This document shows, in pieces, positions 1 to 9,604 of a stretch of 64,000 nt of DNA (positions are counted from its first letter, which is position 1; every line of letters starts with the position of its first letter). Where the stretch lies: NCBI RefSeq assembly GCF_007751715.1, contig NZ_CP036292.1:992001-1056000 (forward strand), in the 5' to 3' direction. The position numbers were made by a program, and so were the translations under genes. The notes under the pieces are model-generated. The model was not told where the DNA came from and searched no databases. It worked only from the letters and a program-made list of their open reading frames with translations. The stretch comes from Rosistilla oblonga. GTDB taxonomy: Bacteria; Planctomycetota; Planctomycetia; Pirellulales; Pirellulaceae.

Positions 1-1377
1 ATCGCGTTGGATGTGGTGCCAGGCTTCAAGTCGATCCAGTTGCCGCTGTCGCACGAGATCATGCCTGTGGCGATGGCCTGGCGCGATCCGCAAACGATGT
101 TCATCGCCGATCTCAAGGGACGTGTCTTCCGCGGCGAGGATACCGATGGCGATCAGATTCCCGATCGCGTGACGCAGTACAGCGACGAACTGGCCGCGCC
201 GTTTGGTATCAGCGCTGGCGAAGACTACGTCGATGTGATCACGAAATATGCGTTGCTGCGTCTGTTCGACGACGGCCGCGTGGAGAACCTGGTGAGCGGA
301 TGGGGGCATACCGCCGACTATCACGATTGGGCCACCGGGTTGCCTCAAGATGCCGACGGCAGCTATTACGTCGCTCTCGCATGTCAGCAGGATACGCGGA
401 CTCAGCCAGCTGCTTATCTGCGAGGGACTGTGTTGCGGTTGAATCCGCGGCGGCCGAGTGCCGCCAATCCGCAGCATTTCGATATCGAAGTGCTCAGCGG
501 CGGGCATCGCTTCCCGATCGGAATCGCCCGGAACCGTGGAGGCGATCTGTTTGTGACCGACAACCAGGGCAACTACAACCCGTTCAATGAACTCAATCAT
601 GTGATGAAGGGGCATCGTTACGGATTTATCAACCGGCTGGAACGCAAGGACGGATTTAATCCGCCGCTGACCGCACCGGCGATCGATATCCCGCACCCTT
701 GGACGCGTAGCGTTAACGGGATCTGCTTCCTTGAGTCGCCTGAGGAGTTGGGCAGCGATGCGTTTGGTCCCTTCGAAGGGCATCTGGTCGGATGCGAATA
801 CGATACGCGGCGGCTGGTTCGCATGAGTCTTGAAAAAGTGGGCGACACGATTCAGGGAGCGGCTTATCCGTTCAGCTACGATCAACCGCCGACTGGCCCG
901 GCGATGTTGGGGCCGATTTCCGCAGCGGTCTCGCCCGACGGAGCGTTGGTGATCGGCAACATCCGCGACAGCGGTTGGGGAGCGGGGCAGAACACGGGAA
1001 GCGTCGTGCGGATGGAGCTCGTCGAATCGGAACTGCCCGCGGGGATTCGAGAAGTGCGAGCAACATCGACAGGGTTTATCGTCGAGTTTACCGGAGAGGT
1101 CGCTGCGAATGCGGCAGCCGATTCGGACAACTACGCGGTCCAATCCTACACGCGAGAATCGACGCCCGCGTACGGCGGCGACGACAAAAACAACCGCTCC
1201 GAAACCGTGGCCTCGGTCGCTTACGATCCGGACAAGCGAACCGCAGTCATCGAACTGGCCAATCCACTGCGTCCCGATTACGTCTACGAATTCAATCTGA
1301 AGTCGATGGCAAAGTCAGACTCAGCGGCCTTCTTCCCCGACCGCGCGTTCTACACGCTACGAACGGTTCCTAAGTAG
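1..1377 (+). CDS. Propeller-type sugar dehydrogenase-like protein, C-terminal part (5' end outside window)
   Basis: The reading frame is open to the left edge, so only the last 458 or so codons are seen. The visible part resembles the soluble glucose/sorbosone-dehydrogenase-type beta-propellers common in planctomycetes: repeated blade-like segments such as 'GDLFVTDNQGNYNPFNELNH' and 'GHRYGFINRLE', and a late 'GPISAAVSPDGALVIGNIRD' blade. The last 110 or so residues look like a separate Ig-like beta domain. Such proteins are usually secreted and often carry a haem-binding domain, but none is visible here. The substrate is unknown. It converges on the hydrolase gene ending at 1451. Confidence 0.7.
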   Translation: MALDVVPGFKSIQLPLSHEIMPVAMAWRDPQTMFIADLKGRVFRGEDTDGDQIPDRVTQYSDELAAPFGISAGEDYVDVITKYALLRLFDDGRVENLVSGWGHTADYHDWATGLPQDADGSYYVALACQQDTRTQPAAYLRGTVLRLNPRRPSAANPQHFDIEVLSGGHRFPIGIARNRGGDLFVTDNQGNYNPFNELNHVMKGHRYGFINRLERKDGFNPPLTAPAIDIPHPWTRSVNGICFLESPEELGSDAFGPFEGHLVGCEYDTRRLVRMSLEKVGDTIQGAAYPFSYDQPPTGPAMLGPISAAVSPDGALVIGNIRDSGWGAGQNTGSVVRMELVESELPAGIREVRATSTGFIVEFTGEVAANAAADSDNYAVQSYTRESTPAYGGDDKNNRSETVASVAYDPDKRTAVIELANPLRPDYVYEFNLKSMAKSDSAAFFPDRAFYTLRTVPK

Positions 1378-1450
1378 GATCGGTGGCACGTTTTGACTCC
1401 GGAGGAGTTCCCGTCGGTAGCTCGGGGCGTCAGCCTCGAGACCGTTCGAG

Positions 1451-2419
1451 TCAGTTTGTTTGCCATTCGATTCGGCGGACCTTGCCGCCGAGGCTCTTCT
1501 TCACCAAGGCGTTGCGAGCGGTTTGGTCGAGCTTGGGAGCGCCGCGGAGGTAGGTGTCCAGAATTCGCGGGACAATGATTTGCAACGCATGGGTGACGTC
1601 GGTGTCGGTCCGCATCAGCTTGCGGGAGCCGCCGGTGGGATCGGAAAAGCTGAAGTGATTGGCATCGTAGAACCACAGCAGATGTTTGTCCTTTGAAGGC
1701 ATCAGCTTAAAAAAGTCACGGTGCCCGTTCCCTTGAATGTCGCGTGTTCCGGAGATCCCGACAAACGGAACCTCGACTTCGGAAAAGCTGTTTCGGTCGA
1801 AGAAGTTTCCGTTGGAACTCTGCGGACTCATGGCGATCCCCAGTCCGATGCGAGGTTCGGAAAGGTCCTCGTCGATGCCAACCGGTTTGACTCCGCAGCT
1901 GACCATCGCGGTGTAGGCACCGTAAGAATGTCCTAGGATCGCGATCTTCGATAGGTCGATGCGATCTCGGATTCTGGCGTCCGAACTGTTGAGTCGCTCG
2001 GCGAGATCGATCGCGAACCGTACGTCGAGCGGTCGGTTCTTTCTCGCCGTCATGTCATCGCCGCATTCCAAAAGAGCTTCCTTGAAGCCAAGCTTTTGGA
2101 TTCGCATACGACGGCGGATGTCGTCGGTGTTGCTGGCGACGTGCTCCAGGCAGATCACAACATAGTCTTGTTTCGCCATTTCGGCGGCCAAGGCGTACAA
2201 ACCATGACGACTGCCCGCCCCGCCGTGGGAAACCAGTACCAGCGGCTGAGCCTCGCGGCTATTCGGCAGATGAATCGCCACCGGAACATTGCGTTGGCGG
2301 GTTTCATCAAAATTCCTCGGCAGGTCGATGACCGCTTCTTGAGCGACGGCAAATCCAGCGGTTGCAAACAAGGTGGCGAGTAAAGTGGTTCGAAAGACCG
2401 AGGGGATCATCGGTTTCAT
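1451..2419 (-). CDS. Secreted alpha/beta hydrolase (PAF-acetylhydrolase/dienelactone hydrolase-like)
   Basis: A 322-residue protein starting at the ATG at 2419. An in-frame upstream start at 2455 exists, but from 2419 a clean signal peptide follows ([20 protein letters not shown], cleavage near AVAQ). The fold is supported by an oxyanion-type '[13 protein letters not shown]' segment, a nucleophile elbow 'GHSYG' (Ser nucleophile) and a late 'DANHFSF' segment that can supply the catalytic His. This suggests an exported esterase or lipase-like enzyme; the natural substrate cannot be read from sequence. A weak GGAACG motif precedes the start. The next upstream gene, also on the minus strand, is 174 bp away. 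Confidence 0.8.
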   Translation of the reverse strand: MKPMIPSVFRTTLLATLFATAGFAVAQEAVIDLPRNFDETRQRNVPVAIHLPNSREAQPLVLVSHGGAGSRHGLYALAAEMAKQDYVVICLEHVASNTDDIRRRMRIQKLGFKEALLECGDDMTARKNRPLDVRFAIDLAERLNSSDARIRDRIDLSKIAILGHSYGAYTAMVSCGVKPVGIDEDLSEPRIGLGIAMSPQSSNGNFFDRNSFSEVEVPFVGISGTRDIQGNGHRDFFKLMPSKDKHLLWFYDANHFSFSDPTGGSRKLMRTDTDVTHALQIIVPRILDTYLRGAPKLDQTARNALVKKSLGGKVRRIEWQTN

Positions 2420-2593
2420 CGTGATTCGTTCCAATCGAGTAGAGTCGTCGTTCAAACGGTTGGTGGTACCCGGGCGTTGCAGGTTCTGAATTTCCTGTGC
2501 AGCCGATCCGATGTCGCTAGCTCAGGCTTGCCCGTATGCGAAGCTGTAAGCGATTGTTCCGTTGGGATTGGTTGGGGCGAAATAGCATTGCGT

Positions 2594-3913
2594 TCACTTG
2601 GTGGCGTTGGCTGAGAGCGGTTGATGGTATCCCTTGGCCGGATAGGTTCGGCTGTTGAACGCGGTTCCCAGACCATCCCAACCAGGGCTGGGCTGCATGT
2701 ATGCCGCGTCAGCCTCTTCGGCCACCACCGTTGCATCGGTCTCTACTTTGCCGCGTGCCGTCTTGCGATGAGTCTGCGGGCATGACGTGATTAGGCAATC
2801 GCGGAGCGTGATCGGTTGCTTCGCCTTGTCGTCGGTCTGTACCGCGGCGGTTCGCATGGCATGGAAAGTCGACCGGTCGACGGTGATCGGCCCGCCGTTG
2901 CACCACAGGCCGCACGATGCCCAACCAGAAAAGCAATTTTTCAGCGTGGCGGACTTCCAGATCCGGATGTTGCGCGAGTTGCCAAGTGCGATGCAATCGA
3001 CAAGCTGGACGCCGTCGACCTTCAGATCGAAGCCGCCGTCCTGGTTGCGGATGGCTCGGCAACCCGTGAAGCGGACGTCCGATGTATTCCCTTCGACGAC
3101 AAAGCCGTCACCATTCTTGTAACGCTTCTTCTGCAGCGGCATCAGGTTGTTCTGCGCCAGGCAGTCTTCAAACACAAACTGTGAGTTGGGGACGCCGCCG
3201 TTGTTGACGATAAAGCCAAACGGAAACAACTCCGTCTTCGTCTCCCAATAGGCGTCCCCTTCGGAGCAATCGGCCGTGCACTGCCGTAGGGTCACGCGGT
3301 TGCAACCTTGTTCAAATCGGAACCCATGTTTGGTGTAGCGGCGAAGATCGCAGCCATGCAACTGCAAGTCGTCGCAACCGGAGAGGTAGAACCCGTGCCG
3401 AAACCGCCGCATGTCGACGTCGTTGAAGACCAGGTGCGGACAGTTCGCTCCCTCCTTCCCGGCAGAGACCAGGACGCAGTTTTTGTAGTCCTCGATCCGC
3501 AGCCCTTCGAGAACCAGATACCCAGCTCCCGGTTTGATCTGCACTGCCGTGGCACCTTTGTCGGGTTTATCCTCCGACCATGTCGATATGAAGACCGGCA
3601 GGCCCTCTCCGCGGTCGACGCCCGCGATCGTCTTGGGGGATCCGTCGGCGCCTCCTTGAGTGATCGTCAGTCGAGCGTCCTTGTAGACGCCGCCTCCCAA
3701 AAGCAACCGATCGCCCGGCATCATCGTTTTGTTGACGACGTCCGAGAGTGCCTGCTGGTCCAGGGCGTGTTCCCAGGTGGAGCCATCCTTGCGTCCGGCC
3801 CCTTGCACAGTCAGATGGAAATCGGCGGCATCGACAAGGCACGGCAGGCAATGGCTTGCGATCAGGATCCAGGTCGCGTAGAGGGGCATCGAGAAGTTGG
3901 TGGTCCGCTTCAT
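2594..3913 (-). CDS. Secreted right-handed parallel beta-helix protein
   Basis: A 439-residue protein starting at ATG 3913, where a signal peptide begins (MKRTTNFSMPLYATWILIAS, cleavage after VDAA); an in-frame start at 3946 would spoil it. After 'GRKDGSTWEHALDQQALSDV' (typical of the N-cap in polysaccharide-lyase-like right-handed beta-helices) come many short beta rungs rich in N, G, C and V, for example 'DDLQLHGCDLRRYTKHGFRF' and 'NTSDVRFTGCRAIRNQDGGF'. The fold belongs to pectin lyase-like or carbohydrate-active proteins, and some members are only binding proteins. No lyase catalytic signature was recognised, so activity is not assigned. Confidence 0.75.
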   Translation of the reverse strand: MKRTTNFSMPLYATWILIASHCLPCLVDAADFHLTVQGAGRKDGSTWEHALDQQALSDVVNKTMMPGDRLLLGGGVYKDARLTITQGGADGSPKTIAGVDRGEGLPVFISTWSEDKPDKGATAVQIKPGAGYLVLEGLRIEDYKNCVLVSAGKEGANCPHLVFNDVDMRRFRHGFYLSGCDDLQLHGCDLRRYTKHGFRFEQGCNRVTLRQCTADCSEGDAYWETKTELFPFGFIVNNGGVPNSQFVFEDCLAQNNLMPLQKKRYKNGDGFVVEGNTSDVRFTGCRAIRNQDGGFDLKVDGVQLVDCIALGNSRNIRIWKSATLKNCFSGWASCGLWCNGGPITVDRSTFHAMRTAAVQTDDKAKQPITLRDCLITSCPQTHRKTARGKVETDATVVAEEADAAYMQPSPGWDGLGTAFNSRTYPAKGYHQPLSANATK

Positions 3914-4005
3914 TTCAATTTCCGTTGGGGCCGCGGACGCCAGCAACCGTCACTGCGGAGCATGGCGTGGTGCGTCGAAGAGTCGGTAGATCGTTGCGTG
4001 CGAGT

Positions 4006-4371
4006 TTATTCGCTTCGCAGGATCTTTTCCATCTTCCGGCCTTTGGCGAGTTCGTCGACCAATTTGTCCATGTAACGGACTTTCTGTGTCAGTGGGGTCT
4101 CGATCTCTTCGATGCGATACCCGCAGATGACTCCCGTGATCAGGTGCGCATTAGGGTTCAGCTTCGCCCGCTTGAAGAATTGTTCGAATGTCGTGTTGTC
4201 GTCGATCTGTTTCTGCAACGCCTTGTCATCGAATCCGGTCAGCCAGCGGATTACTTGATGTAATTCCTCGCGACTGCGTCCCTTCTTCTCCACCTTCGCA
4301 AGATAGTGCGGGTAGACCGACGCAAAGGTCAGGTTCGCCATCCGATTGTCGTGGTCGCTGGTGGTGCCCAT
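4006..4371 (-). CDS. DUF2200 domain protein
   Basis: A 121-residue protein. The frame continues upstream to 4590, but the upstream part has no family character and DUF2200 members are about 115-120 residues, so ATG 4371 was chosen. The family signature is clear: 'FASVYPHYLAKVEKKGRSRE', 'VIRWLTGFDDKALQKQIDD', 'LNPNAHLITGVICGYRIEEI' and the C-terminal 'YMDKLVDELAKGRKMEKILR'. DUF2200 proteins are small cytosolic proteins of unknown function found across many bacteria. It is not obviously co-transcribed with a neighbour, as the next minus-strand gene begins 93 bp downstream. Confidence 0.88.
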   Translation of the reverse strand: MGTTSDHDNRMANLTFASVYPHYLAKVEKKGRSREELHQVIRWLTGFDDKALQKQIDDNTTFEQFFKRAKLNPNAHLITGVICGYRIEEIETPLTQKVRYMDKLVDELAKGRKMEKILRSE

Positions 4372-4654
4372 TCTGGGATACTCTTCCAAATCGCGGCGGT
4401 GCTGGATTGCCTCAACCGATTTTAACCATCGAAGGCCCTGAAAGTTCTTTGGTTTACGCGAAGAAATAGAAACAGGTGGGGACGGGAGCTGTTGGGAGCA
4501 TCCGGTAACTGCTGGGCATCGATTGCGAGTTGGGCTGTGCCCGTTGGGAGCCCTGCCCTGGACCTGCTGTGCAAAACGAAATGTTTCCAAGTTTGTTGAG
4601 GCTGCGACGAATACTTCGTAGAAAAGTATCTTCCCTCAAGCCGGAGTGCCACCG

Positions 4655-4783
4655 ATGTTTGGAATTGGCGTCTTGGAAATCATCATTATTGCGGCCGTTG
4701 GTTTGGCGGGAATCGCCATACCGTTCTGCATCGTTTACGCGGCAGTGCGTTTGGGGAACCGCGATTCCAAAAAGCGTGAGTAA
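4655..4783 (+). CDS. Small single-span membrane peptide (42 aa)
   Basis: A 42-residue open frame beginning MFGIGVLEIIIIAAVGLAG and ending in the charged tail NRDSKKRE. A GGAG ribosome site at 4643-4646 lies 8 nt before the ATG. Residues about 5-32 form one hydrophobic membrane span. The 'FGxGxxE' start followed by a long aliphatic helix recalls TatA-like proteins, but the Phe-Gly hinge and amphipathic helix are missing, so it is not called TatA. It stands alone between a minus-strand DUF2200 gene and a minus-strand barrel gene. Function unknown; the ribosome site and the membrane-peptide composition are the reasons to believe it. Confidence 0.55.
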   Translation: MFGIGVLEIIIIAAVGLAGIAIPFCIVYAAVRLGNRDSKKRE

Positions 4784-5092
4784 TCAAATGGTAAGGAGAG
4801 AAGGAGACATCCACGAAATGCTTGGCTAGCGTTTTCGATTCCTCTCCCAAGTTATGCTGTCTCTGCTTGCCGCCACCAATCTTATCATCGCTGCTGCGAT
4901 CGATCTGCCAATAAACCCCGTCCTGAAGATCGGATCGAGATCAACCGGATCGACTGCGTGGCTCAACAGCAACAGTTCGGTCACGCCGCTTAGATGATTG
5001 CCGGGATGAGGTTGGCAGAATAGTTGACTCTTCCAGAGTCAATTTATGCAACCTCGCACCGGAGTGTCCGCCCTTCTGTCGCGCGACGTGGA
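4784..5092. other. Intergenic region, 309 bp, no gene seen
   Basis: No convincing coding frame on either strand. The only structure noticed is a short perfect hairpin at 5024-5042 (8-bp arms TTGACTCT/AGAGTCAA, 3-nt loop), 50 bp beyond the stop of the minus-strand barrel gene. It has no good T-tract, so a terminator role is only possible. Confidence 0.5.
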
Positions 5093-6088
5093 TCAATATC
5101 GGAAGATCATGTCCACTGTCACTCGGTCTTCCAAAACGTCTTTGAACGCAGTCAGGGGGAACTCGTAAGCGATACCAGCTTCGATATTTCCGCTTGGTTT
5201 AAACTTCATGCCAACATTGTGTGTGACCAAATCGTTGCCTTCGACATCGGTCGCCGCCAAGTTGAGCAGGTCTTGTCCCGAGACACCCAGTGCCAAACCG
5301 TTCTCCGCTTCATCGACCCAGTGCCACCAAGAGTTTTCGGTGAACAGGTAAACGCGGTCGGTCACCTTCATGTCAATGTGATTGTTCCAGTGGACCGTGG
5401 TGCTTTGAACCGATTGATCCACCGGCAATTGCCAGCCAATCGAGCTAAGAATGTGAGCGTTGCCACCCAATAAACGCTGACCACCGGTCGCGAAAAAGTG
5501 GAACTGGCCATCGCCGATAGCCTGAGACGATTGTTTGCTACCGAGTGGAATCTCGTAGGTGAAACCGCCGGACAGCAACGTTCCCGATTGTGTGTCGCGG
5601 ATGAAGTTGTACTTCAGGCCCGCCGTCACATCCGCCCATCCGGAATCCAACAACAGCGTGTCCAACGCTCCTTCGCTATTGTCCAAGATGTATCCATCTT
5701 TGACCGCGATAAAGCTGAGTCGTTCGGTCAAAGCCATGCGGAACTGCAACGCAAAAAGTTGTACCGAACCGCCCGCAGGAATGTTCCCCGGGCCAAGCGT
5801 CGCGGGGAATTGATGCGTCATAAAGATGGGACGCAGTTCCGTCAAGTTGCGAGGATCTTCAAAGTGAACAAAGTCGATCATTGGGCTGATGAAGTCATCA
5901 AAGCAGTGATCGCTTGGACGCAGATGTTGTTTCAGCGAAGACAGCCATCCATCGGCGTCGTAACTCGCTGGCTCGTACCCGACCAGCCCCACTGGATTGG
6001 ACTCACTGGTTTGCTCGGCTGAAACAAATGACGTCAAACAAAACACCATGACGACGGCAAGAGCCGAGACCTTCCAAACACAATTCAT
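5093..6088 (-). CDS. Outer-membrane beta-barrel transporter-like protein
   Basis: A 331-residue protein with a signal peptide (MNCVWKVSALAVVMVFCLTS, cleavage after SA). The remainder alternates amphipathic beta strands with Gly/Asn/Asp turns and ends with 'DRVTVDMIFRY', an aromatic C-terminus expected of an outer-membrane barrel. Segments such as 'GLKYNFIRDTQSGTLLSGGF' and 'HNVGMKFKPSGNIEAGIAYE' resemble the transporter/MetA-like barrels that are widespread in planctomycetes. Location is probably the outer membrane; substrate unknown. The gene is monocistronic, with 632 bp of non-coding sequence upstream. Confidence 0.65.
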   Translation of the reverse strand: MNCVWKVSALAVVMVFCLTSFVSAEQTSESNPVGLVGYEPASYDADGWLSSLKQHLRPSDHCFDDFISPMIDFVHFEDPRNLTELRPIFMTHQFPATLGPGNIPAGGSVQLFALQFRMALTERLSFIAVKDGYILDNSEGALDTLLLDSGWADVTAGLKYNFIRDTQSGTLLSGGFTYEIPLGSKQSSQAIGDGQFHFFATGGQRLLGGNAHILSSIGWQLPVDQSVQSTTVHWNNHIDMKVTDRVYLFTENSWWHWVDEAENGLALGVSGQDLLNLAATDVEGNDLVTHNVGMKFKPSGNIEAGIAYEFPLTAFKDVLEDRVTVDMIFRY

Positions 6089-6720
6089 AATCCATCCCCT
6101 GTGCCGATGACATTGTCGATGACCGATCCACGGGGCCGATCAACTCGAACAACGCGCAGTTTTCATAGGGAAGCGAATCGACCGGCAGAGCCTCGCTGCT
6201 GCGTTTTGATATCAGCGAACAACACAGATTGCCAAGCTGCTATCAATCGCAGATCCGTCGTCACCCGAAGCCAAACCCGCTCTGCCTTCAGGCAAAATTG
6301 TGCGTTCCTGTCACATGAGCCGCACGCACCGCATCACCGAGGTACCAATTCGACTCCGCCGATAGCCAATTCCCTCAAGTGAACGCTCAACTTGAAACAA
6401 CTCAACCATTCAAAAAAAAGACCCAGCGTCCACACAGCCCCTCTGGCTGCGACAACCCTTCCAGAAGAGTCGCCCTTCGGTGCAGGCAACATTTTCGCAG
6501 ACGTCACACCCTACCATGCTCGCCCCGGCAAGCGATTTTGATGTGACCTGAAACGATACTTCGTCCCGGTCTGCGTTTGATTCCCGGTTGGGAACGCCCA
6601 GAAAGCAATCGCTGTGACTCTCAAGGCGTGGAAGGTGCCTGTGGCCACGTGGTTGCTCGTGACCGTACGGGTACCGAAAGAAAAAGGAATCGTCACCTCG
6701 GCCCCAAACCGAGAGCCGGA
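6089..6720. other. Intergenic region, 632 bp, no gene seen
   Basis: This lies between the start of the barrel gene and the stop of dxs, both on the minus strand. It must hold the promoter of the barrel gene, but no clear -35/-10 pair could be picked. Short frames such as 6101-6382 (+) have no protein-like character. An A-rich tract lies near 6413-6422. No tRNA or strong hairpin was recognised. Confidence 0.5.
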
Positions 6721-8604
6721 TTAGACCGCGACGGTGCTTTGGATTCCGCGGCAGGCTTTTTTGATCGCGTCGGCGTCCAGCGAGAGATCGTGCAGCAGTT
6801 CCTCCCGTTCGCCGTGCTCGACGAACATGTCGGGGATTCCCAGTCGCGTGATGCCTCGGGTGTCCAGGTGCATGTCGTTAGCCGCTTCCAGGAAGGCCGA
6901 ACCGAAGCCGCCTTGCAACGCACCCTCTTCGAGCGTGATCACATGTCCGCAGCTCTCAATCACCTCGGCGACCATCTCGCGATCGATCGGCTTGGCGAAT
7001 CGGGCGTTGACCACGGTCACACTCATTTCCGATTCCAATTGCTTGGCAGCTTCTAAGGCTTGATCCAACAACGCTCCGAAGGAGACGATCGCCACGTCGG
7101 TGCCGCGTTGGATATATTCCGCTTTGCCGGTTTCGATCGGATCGGGTTTGCGCTGCATGTGCAGTGCCGAGCACTTGGGATAGCGGAGCGATGTGGCGAC
7201 ATCCGATTGGAGCGCGTAGTCGAGCATTGGGGCGAGTTCTTCCGAGTAGCCGGGCGCCATGACTGTCAGGTTCGGGAAGACACGCATGTATCCGATATCG
7301 AACAGGCCGTGGTGCGTTGGGCCGTCGGGACCGGTCAGCCCCGCGCGGTCCAGCATGAAGACGACCGGCAGCTTTTGCAGGCATGCTTCCTGGAAGATCT
7401 GGTCGTAGCTGCGTTGTAGGAAGGTGCTGTAGATGTCGACGATCGGTCGCATGCCCGCTTTGCATTGTCCAGCGGCGAAGGCGACCGCATGCGATTCGCA
7501 GATTCCGACATCGAAGAACCGATCGGGGAACTGCTCGCGAACCGGCTCCAATTTGTTGCCCTGGCACATCGCCGCAGTCATCACCGTCACTCGCTCGTCG
7601 CGTTGCATCGCGTCGCGGATCGCATCGCGAGCAAAATTGGTGTAGGCCGGTTGGCTGGAACCGCTGGCCGGGACCGGCTTGCCCCCTTCATCGACAAACT
7701 TCGGAGGGGTGTGGAAGTAGACGGGATCCTGTTCGGCGGGGACATAACCGCGTCCCTTTTCGGTCACGACGTGCAACAGCACGGGGCCGCTGAGATCCTT
7801 GACCATCGCCAGGTACTTTTTCAGCAGGCCGATGTCGTGGCCATCGATTGGACCGACGTAGCGGAAGCCGAGCTCCTCGAACATCATGCCGCCGAGCACG
7901 CCCGCTTTGACACCTTCCTTCATCTGAGCCAGCAGGCGTTCGGTCGGATCACCGAAGACGGGAACGTGGTTCAGTACCCGCGCCACCTCTTGCTTGAGGC
8001 CGGTGTAGAAGGGATTGCCGCGGAGCCGATCGAGGTAGCGGGCGACGCCGCCGACGCGCGGGCAGATCGACATCTCATTGTCGTTGAGGATCATCAACAG
8101 ATCTTTGTTCAGTTCGCCCGCGTTGTTCATCGCTTCGAAAACGATGCCGCTGGGGAACGCGCCGTCGCCGATCACGGCAACGCTCTTGCGATGCGATTGC
8201 CCCGCCAGGTCGTCGCCGCTGGCCAAGCCAAGGGCTGTGCTGACGCTGCACCCGGCGTGCCCGGTCATGAACAGATCGTAGGGGCTCTCGTGCGGGTTGG
8301 GGTAACCCATCAGGCCACCTTTGGTGCGAATCGTCTTGAATTCGCTGTACCGTCCGGTGATCAATTTGTGCGGGTAGATTTGATGGCCGGTATCCCAGAT
8401 CAAGCGATCGCTGCGGAAATCAAACACGCTGTGCAGAGCGATGCAGAGTTCGACGACGCCCAGGTTCGATGCGAAGTGAGCGGTGCGAGTGGCCAGCAGA
8501 TTGCACAAGACATCGCGGATCTCATCGGCCAATTGGTCGAGTTGTTTGACCGAGTAGTCTTTGAGCGGTTCGGCGGAATCAAGCTGTGCGAGTAGTTCGT
8601 GCAT
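6721..8604 (-). CDS. dxs: 1-deoxy-D-xylulose-5-phosphate synthase
   Basis: Condenses pyruvate and glyceraldehyde 3-phosphate, the first step of the MEP route to isoprenoids, using thiamine diphosphate in the cytosol. The 627-residue length is normal for DXS. Visible landmarks are 'ASNLGVVELCIALH', 'WDTGHQIYPHKLITGR', the ThDP/Mg motif beginning 'GDGA' with 'LNDNEMSI' downstream, the transketolase pyrimidine-binding domain near 'FDVGICESHAVAFAAG' and 'PDGPTHHGLFDIGY', and a C-terminal transketolase domain. Two normally rigid segments differ from the E. coli form: 'GHAGCSVST' for GHSSTSIS and 'GDGAFPSG' for GDGAITAG. The gene follows ispA by 2 nt, so the two are very likely co-translated. Confidence 0.96.
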   Translation of the reverse strand: MHELLAQLDSAEPLKDYSVKQLDQLADEIRDVLCNLLATRTAHFASNLGVVELCIALHSVFDFRSDRLIWDTGHQIYPHKLITGRYSEFKTIRTKGGLMGYPNPHESPYDLFMTGHAGCSVSTALGLASGDDLAGQSHRKSVAVIGDGAFPSGIVFEAMNNAGELNKDLLMILNDNEMSICPRVGGVARYLDRLRGNPFYTGLKQEVARVLNHVPVFGDPTERLLAQMKEGVKAGVLGGMMFEELGFRYVGPIDGHDIGLLKKYLAMVKDLSGPVLLHVVTEKGRGYVPAEQDPVYFHTPPKFVDEGGKPVPASGSSQPAYTNFARDAIRDAMQRDERVTVMTAAMCQGNKLEPVREQFPDRFFDVGICESHAVAFAAGQCKAGMRPIVDIYSTFLQRSYDQIFQEACLQKLPVVFMLDRAGLTGPDGPTHHGLFDIGYMRVFPNLTVMAPGYSEELAPMLDYALQSDVATSLRYPKCSALHMQRKPDPIETGKAEYIQRGTDVAIVSFGALLDQALEAAKQLESEMSVTVVNARFAKPIDREMVAEVIESCGHVITLEEGALQGGFGSAFLEAANDMHLDTRGITRLGIPDMFVEHGEREELLHDLSLDADAIKKACRGIQSTVAV

Positions 8605-8606
8605 CG

Positions 8607-9506
8607 TTAGCGGCTCCTTTGCAGTACATAGTCAGCTAACTGGGATAACCGTTGGCCGGTGCCGCGGAATAACTCCGCGTGCTGTTTGGCCGCAGTGACC
8701 AGTTCGCTGGCTTTGCTTCGGCTGGCGTCAACGCCGATAAATCCTGGGAATGTCAATTTGCCACGAGCGGCATCTTTGCCGCTCTGTTTGCCCATTTCGT
8801 CGCCGTCGCCTTCCCAGTCGAGGAGGTCGTCAACAATCTGGAACGCCAAGCCCAAGTCTCTAGCATAGTCCGTCAACGACGCGATTTGCGATTCTTGAGC
8901 CCCTACACTAATTGCACCCAATTGTAGTGAACATGTGAAGAGGGCTCCCGTCTTTCTGCGGTGAATCGCTTCGAGCCAGGCGAGGTTATGCCGCTCGTTT
9001 CGGTTTTCCGCAAGCAGGTCGTCCGTTTGGCCGCCGACCATCCCCGACCGGCCCGCTGATTTTGCGAGCACTTCGCAGGCGCGGACGGCTCGTTCGGGCT
9101 GGGAGATCCCAGTCGCTAGCGTCTCAAAGGCTGCCGTTAGCAGCGCGTCGCCGGCCAGGATCGCGGTCGCTTCGTCGAATTGCTTATGGCAGGTAGGCCG
9201 CCCGCGACGCAGATCGTCGTCGTCCATCGCCGGCAGGTCGTCGTGGATCAAGGAGTAAGCGTGGACCATCTCGATCGCTACCGCAGCGGCGATCGCTTCG
9301 CTGCGCTCGCCGCCACACGCCTCAGCCGCCATCAGGACCAGCGCTGGTCGCAACCGCTTACCGGGGCTCATCAGGCTGTAACGCATCGCTTCGTTCAGCT
9401 CGGGAGGGCAGCCCTCCTGGGGAGCTAGCGCCGCGTTGAGCGCCGCATCGATTTCGGGGACCAAGTCGGCTAGCGGGTTTTTTACGGGCGATGCGGGATT
9501 CGACAT
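8607..9506 (-). CDS. ispA: Polyprenyl synthetase (farnesyl/geranylgeranyl diphosphate synthase type)
   Basis: Chain-elongating prenyltransferase that joins dimethylallyl diphosphate with isopentenyl diphosphate units. The 299-residue protein has the first Asp-rich motif in 'LIHDDLPAMDDDDLRRGRPT' (the DDx4D form of bacterial short-chain synthases) and the second in 'FQIVDDLLDWEGD', with the allylic 'GKRLRPAL' motif near residue 52. Product length (C15 or C20) cannot be settled by eye. It sits between xseB and dxs, the conserved xseB-ispA-dxs order. A 185-bp gap carrying a long palindrome separates it from xseB, while dxs begins 2 nt after its stop. Confidence 0.94.
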   Translation of the reverse strand: MSNPASPVKNPLADLVPEIDAALNAALAPQEGCPPELNEAMRYSLMSPGKRLRPALVLMAAEACGGERSEAIAAAVAIEMVHAYSLIHDDLPAMDDDDLRRGRPTCHKQFDEATAILAGDALLTAAFETLATGISQPERAVRACEVLAKSAGRSGMVGGQTDDLLAENRNERHNLAWLEAIHRRKTGALFTCSLQLGAISVGAQESQIASLTDYARDLGLAFQIVDDLLDWEGDGDEMGKQSGKDAARGKLTFPGFIGVDASRSKASELVTAAKQHAELFRGTGQRLSQLADYVLQRSR

Positions 9507-9604
9507 GTTGGGATCAAAACAATGGTTGGTTCGGCGATGCGACTTCGGCTTGCTGGTATCTCAATCAGCAGGCTCGAATGTTTGACGATGGGCTTTGAAC
9601 AATG

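Noticed and set aside
5024-5042. Small perfect hairpin as terminator of the barrel gene
   Set aside because: The stem is only 8 bp and is not followed by a T-tract on the minus strand, so it was not listed as a terminator.
6101-6382. Plus-strand frame of 93 codons in the 632-bp gap
   Set aside because: No ribosome site, no hydrophobic or domain pattern, and high Arg/Thr/Ser/His content as in random frames.
7465-8595. Long plus-strand open frame (376 codons) opposite dxs
   Set aside because: The minus-strand product is clearly DXS; the antisense frame has no family character and reflects codon-position bias.
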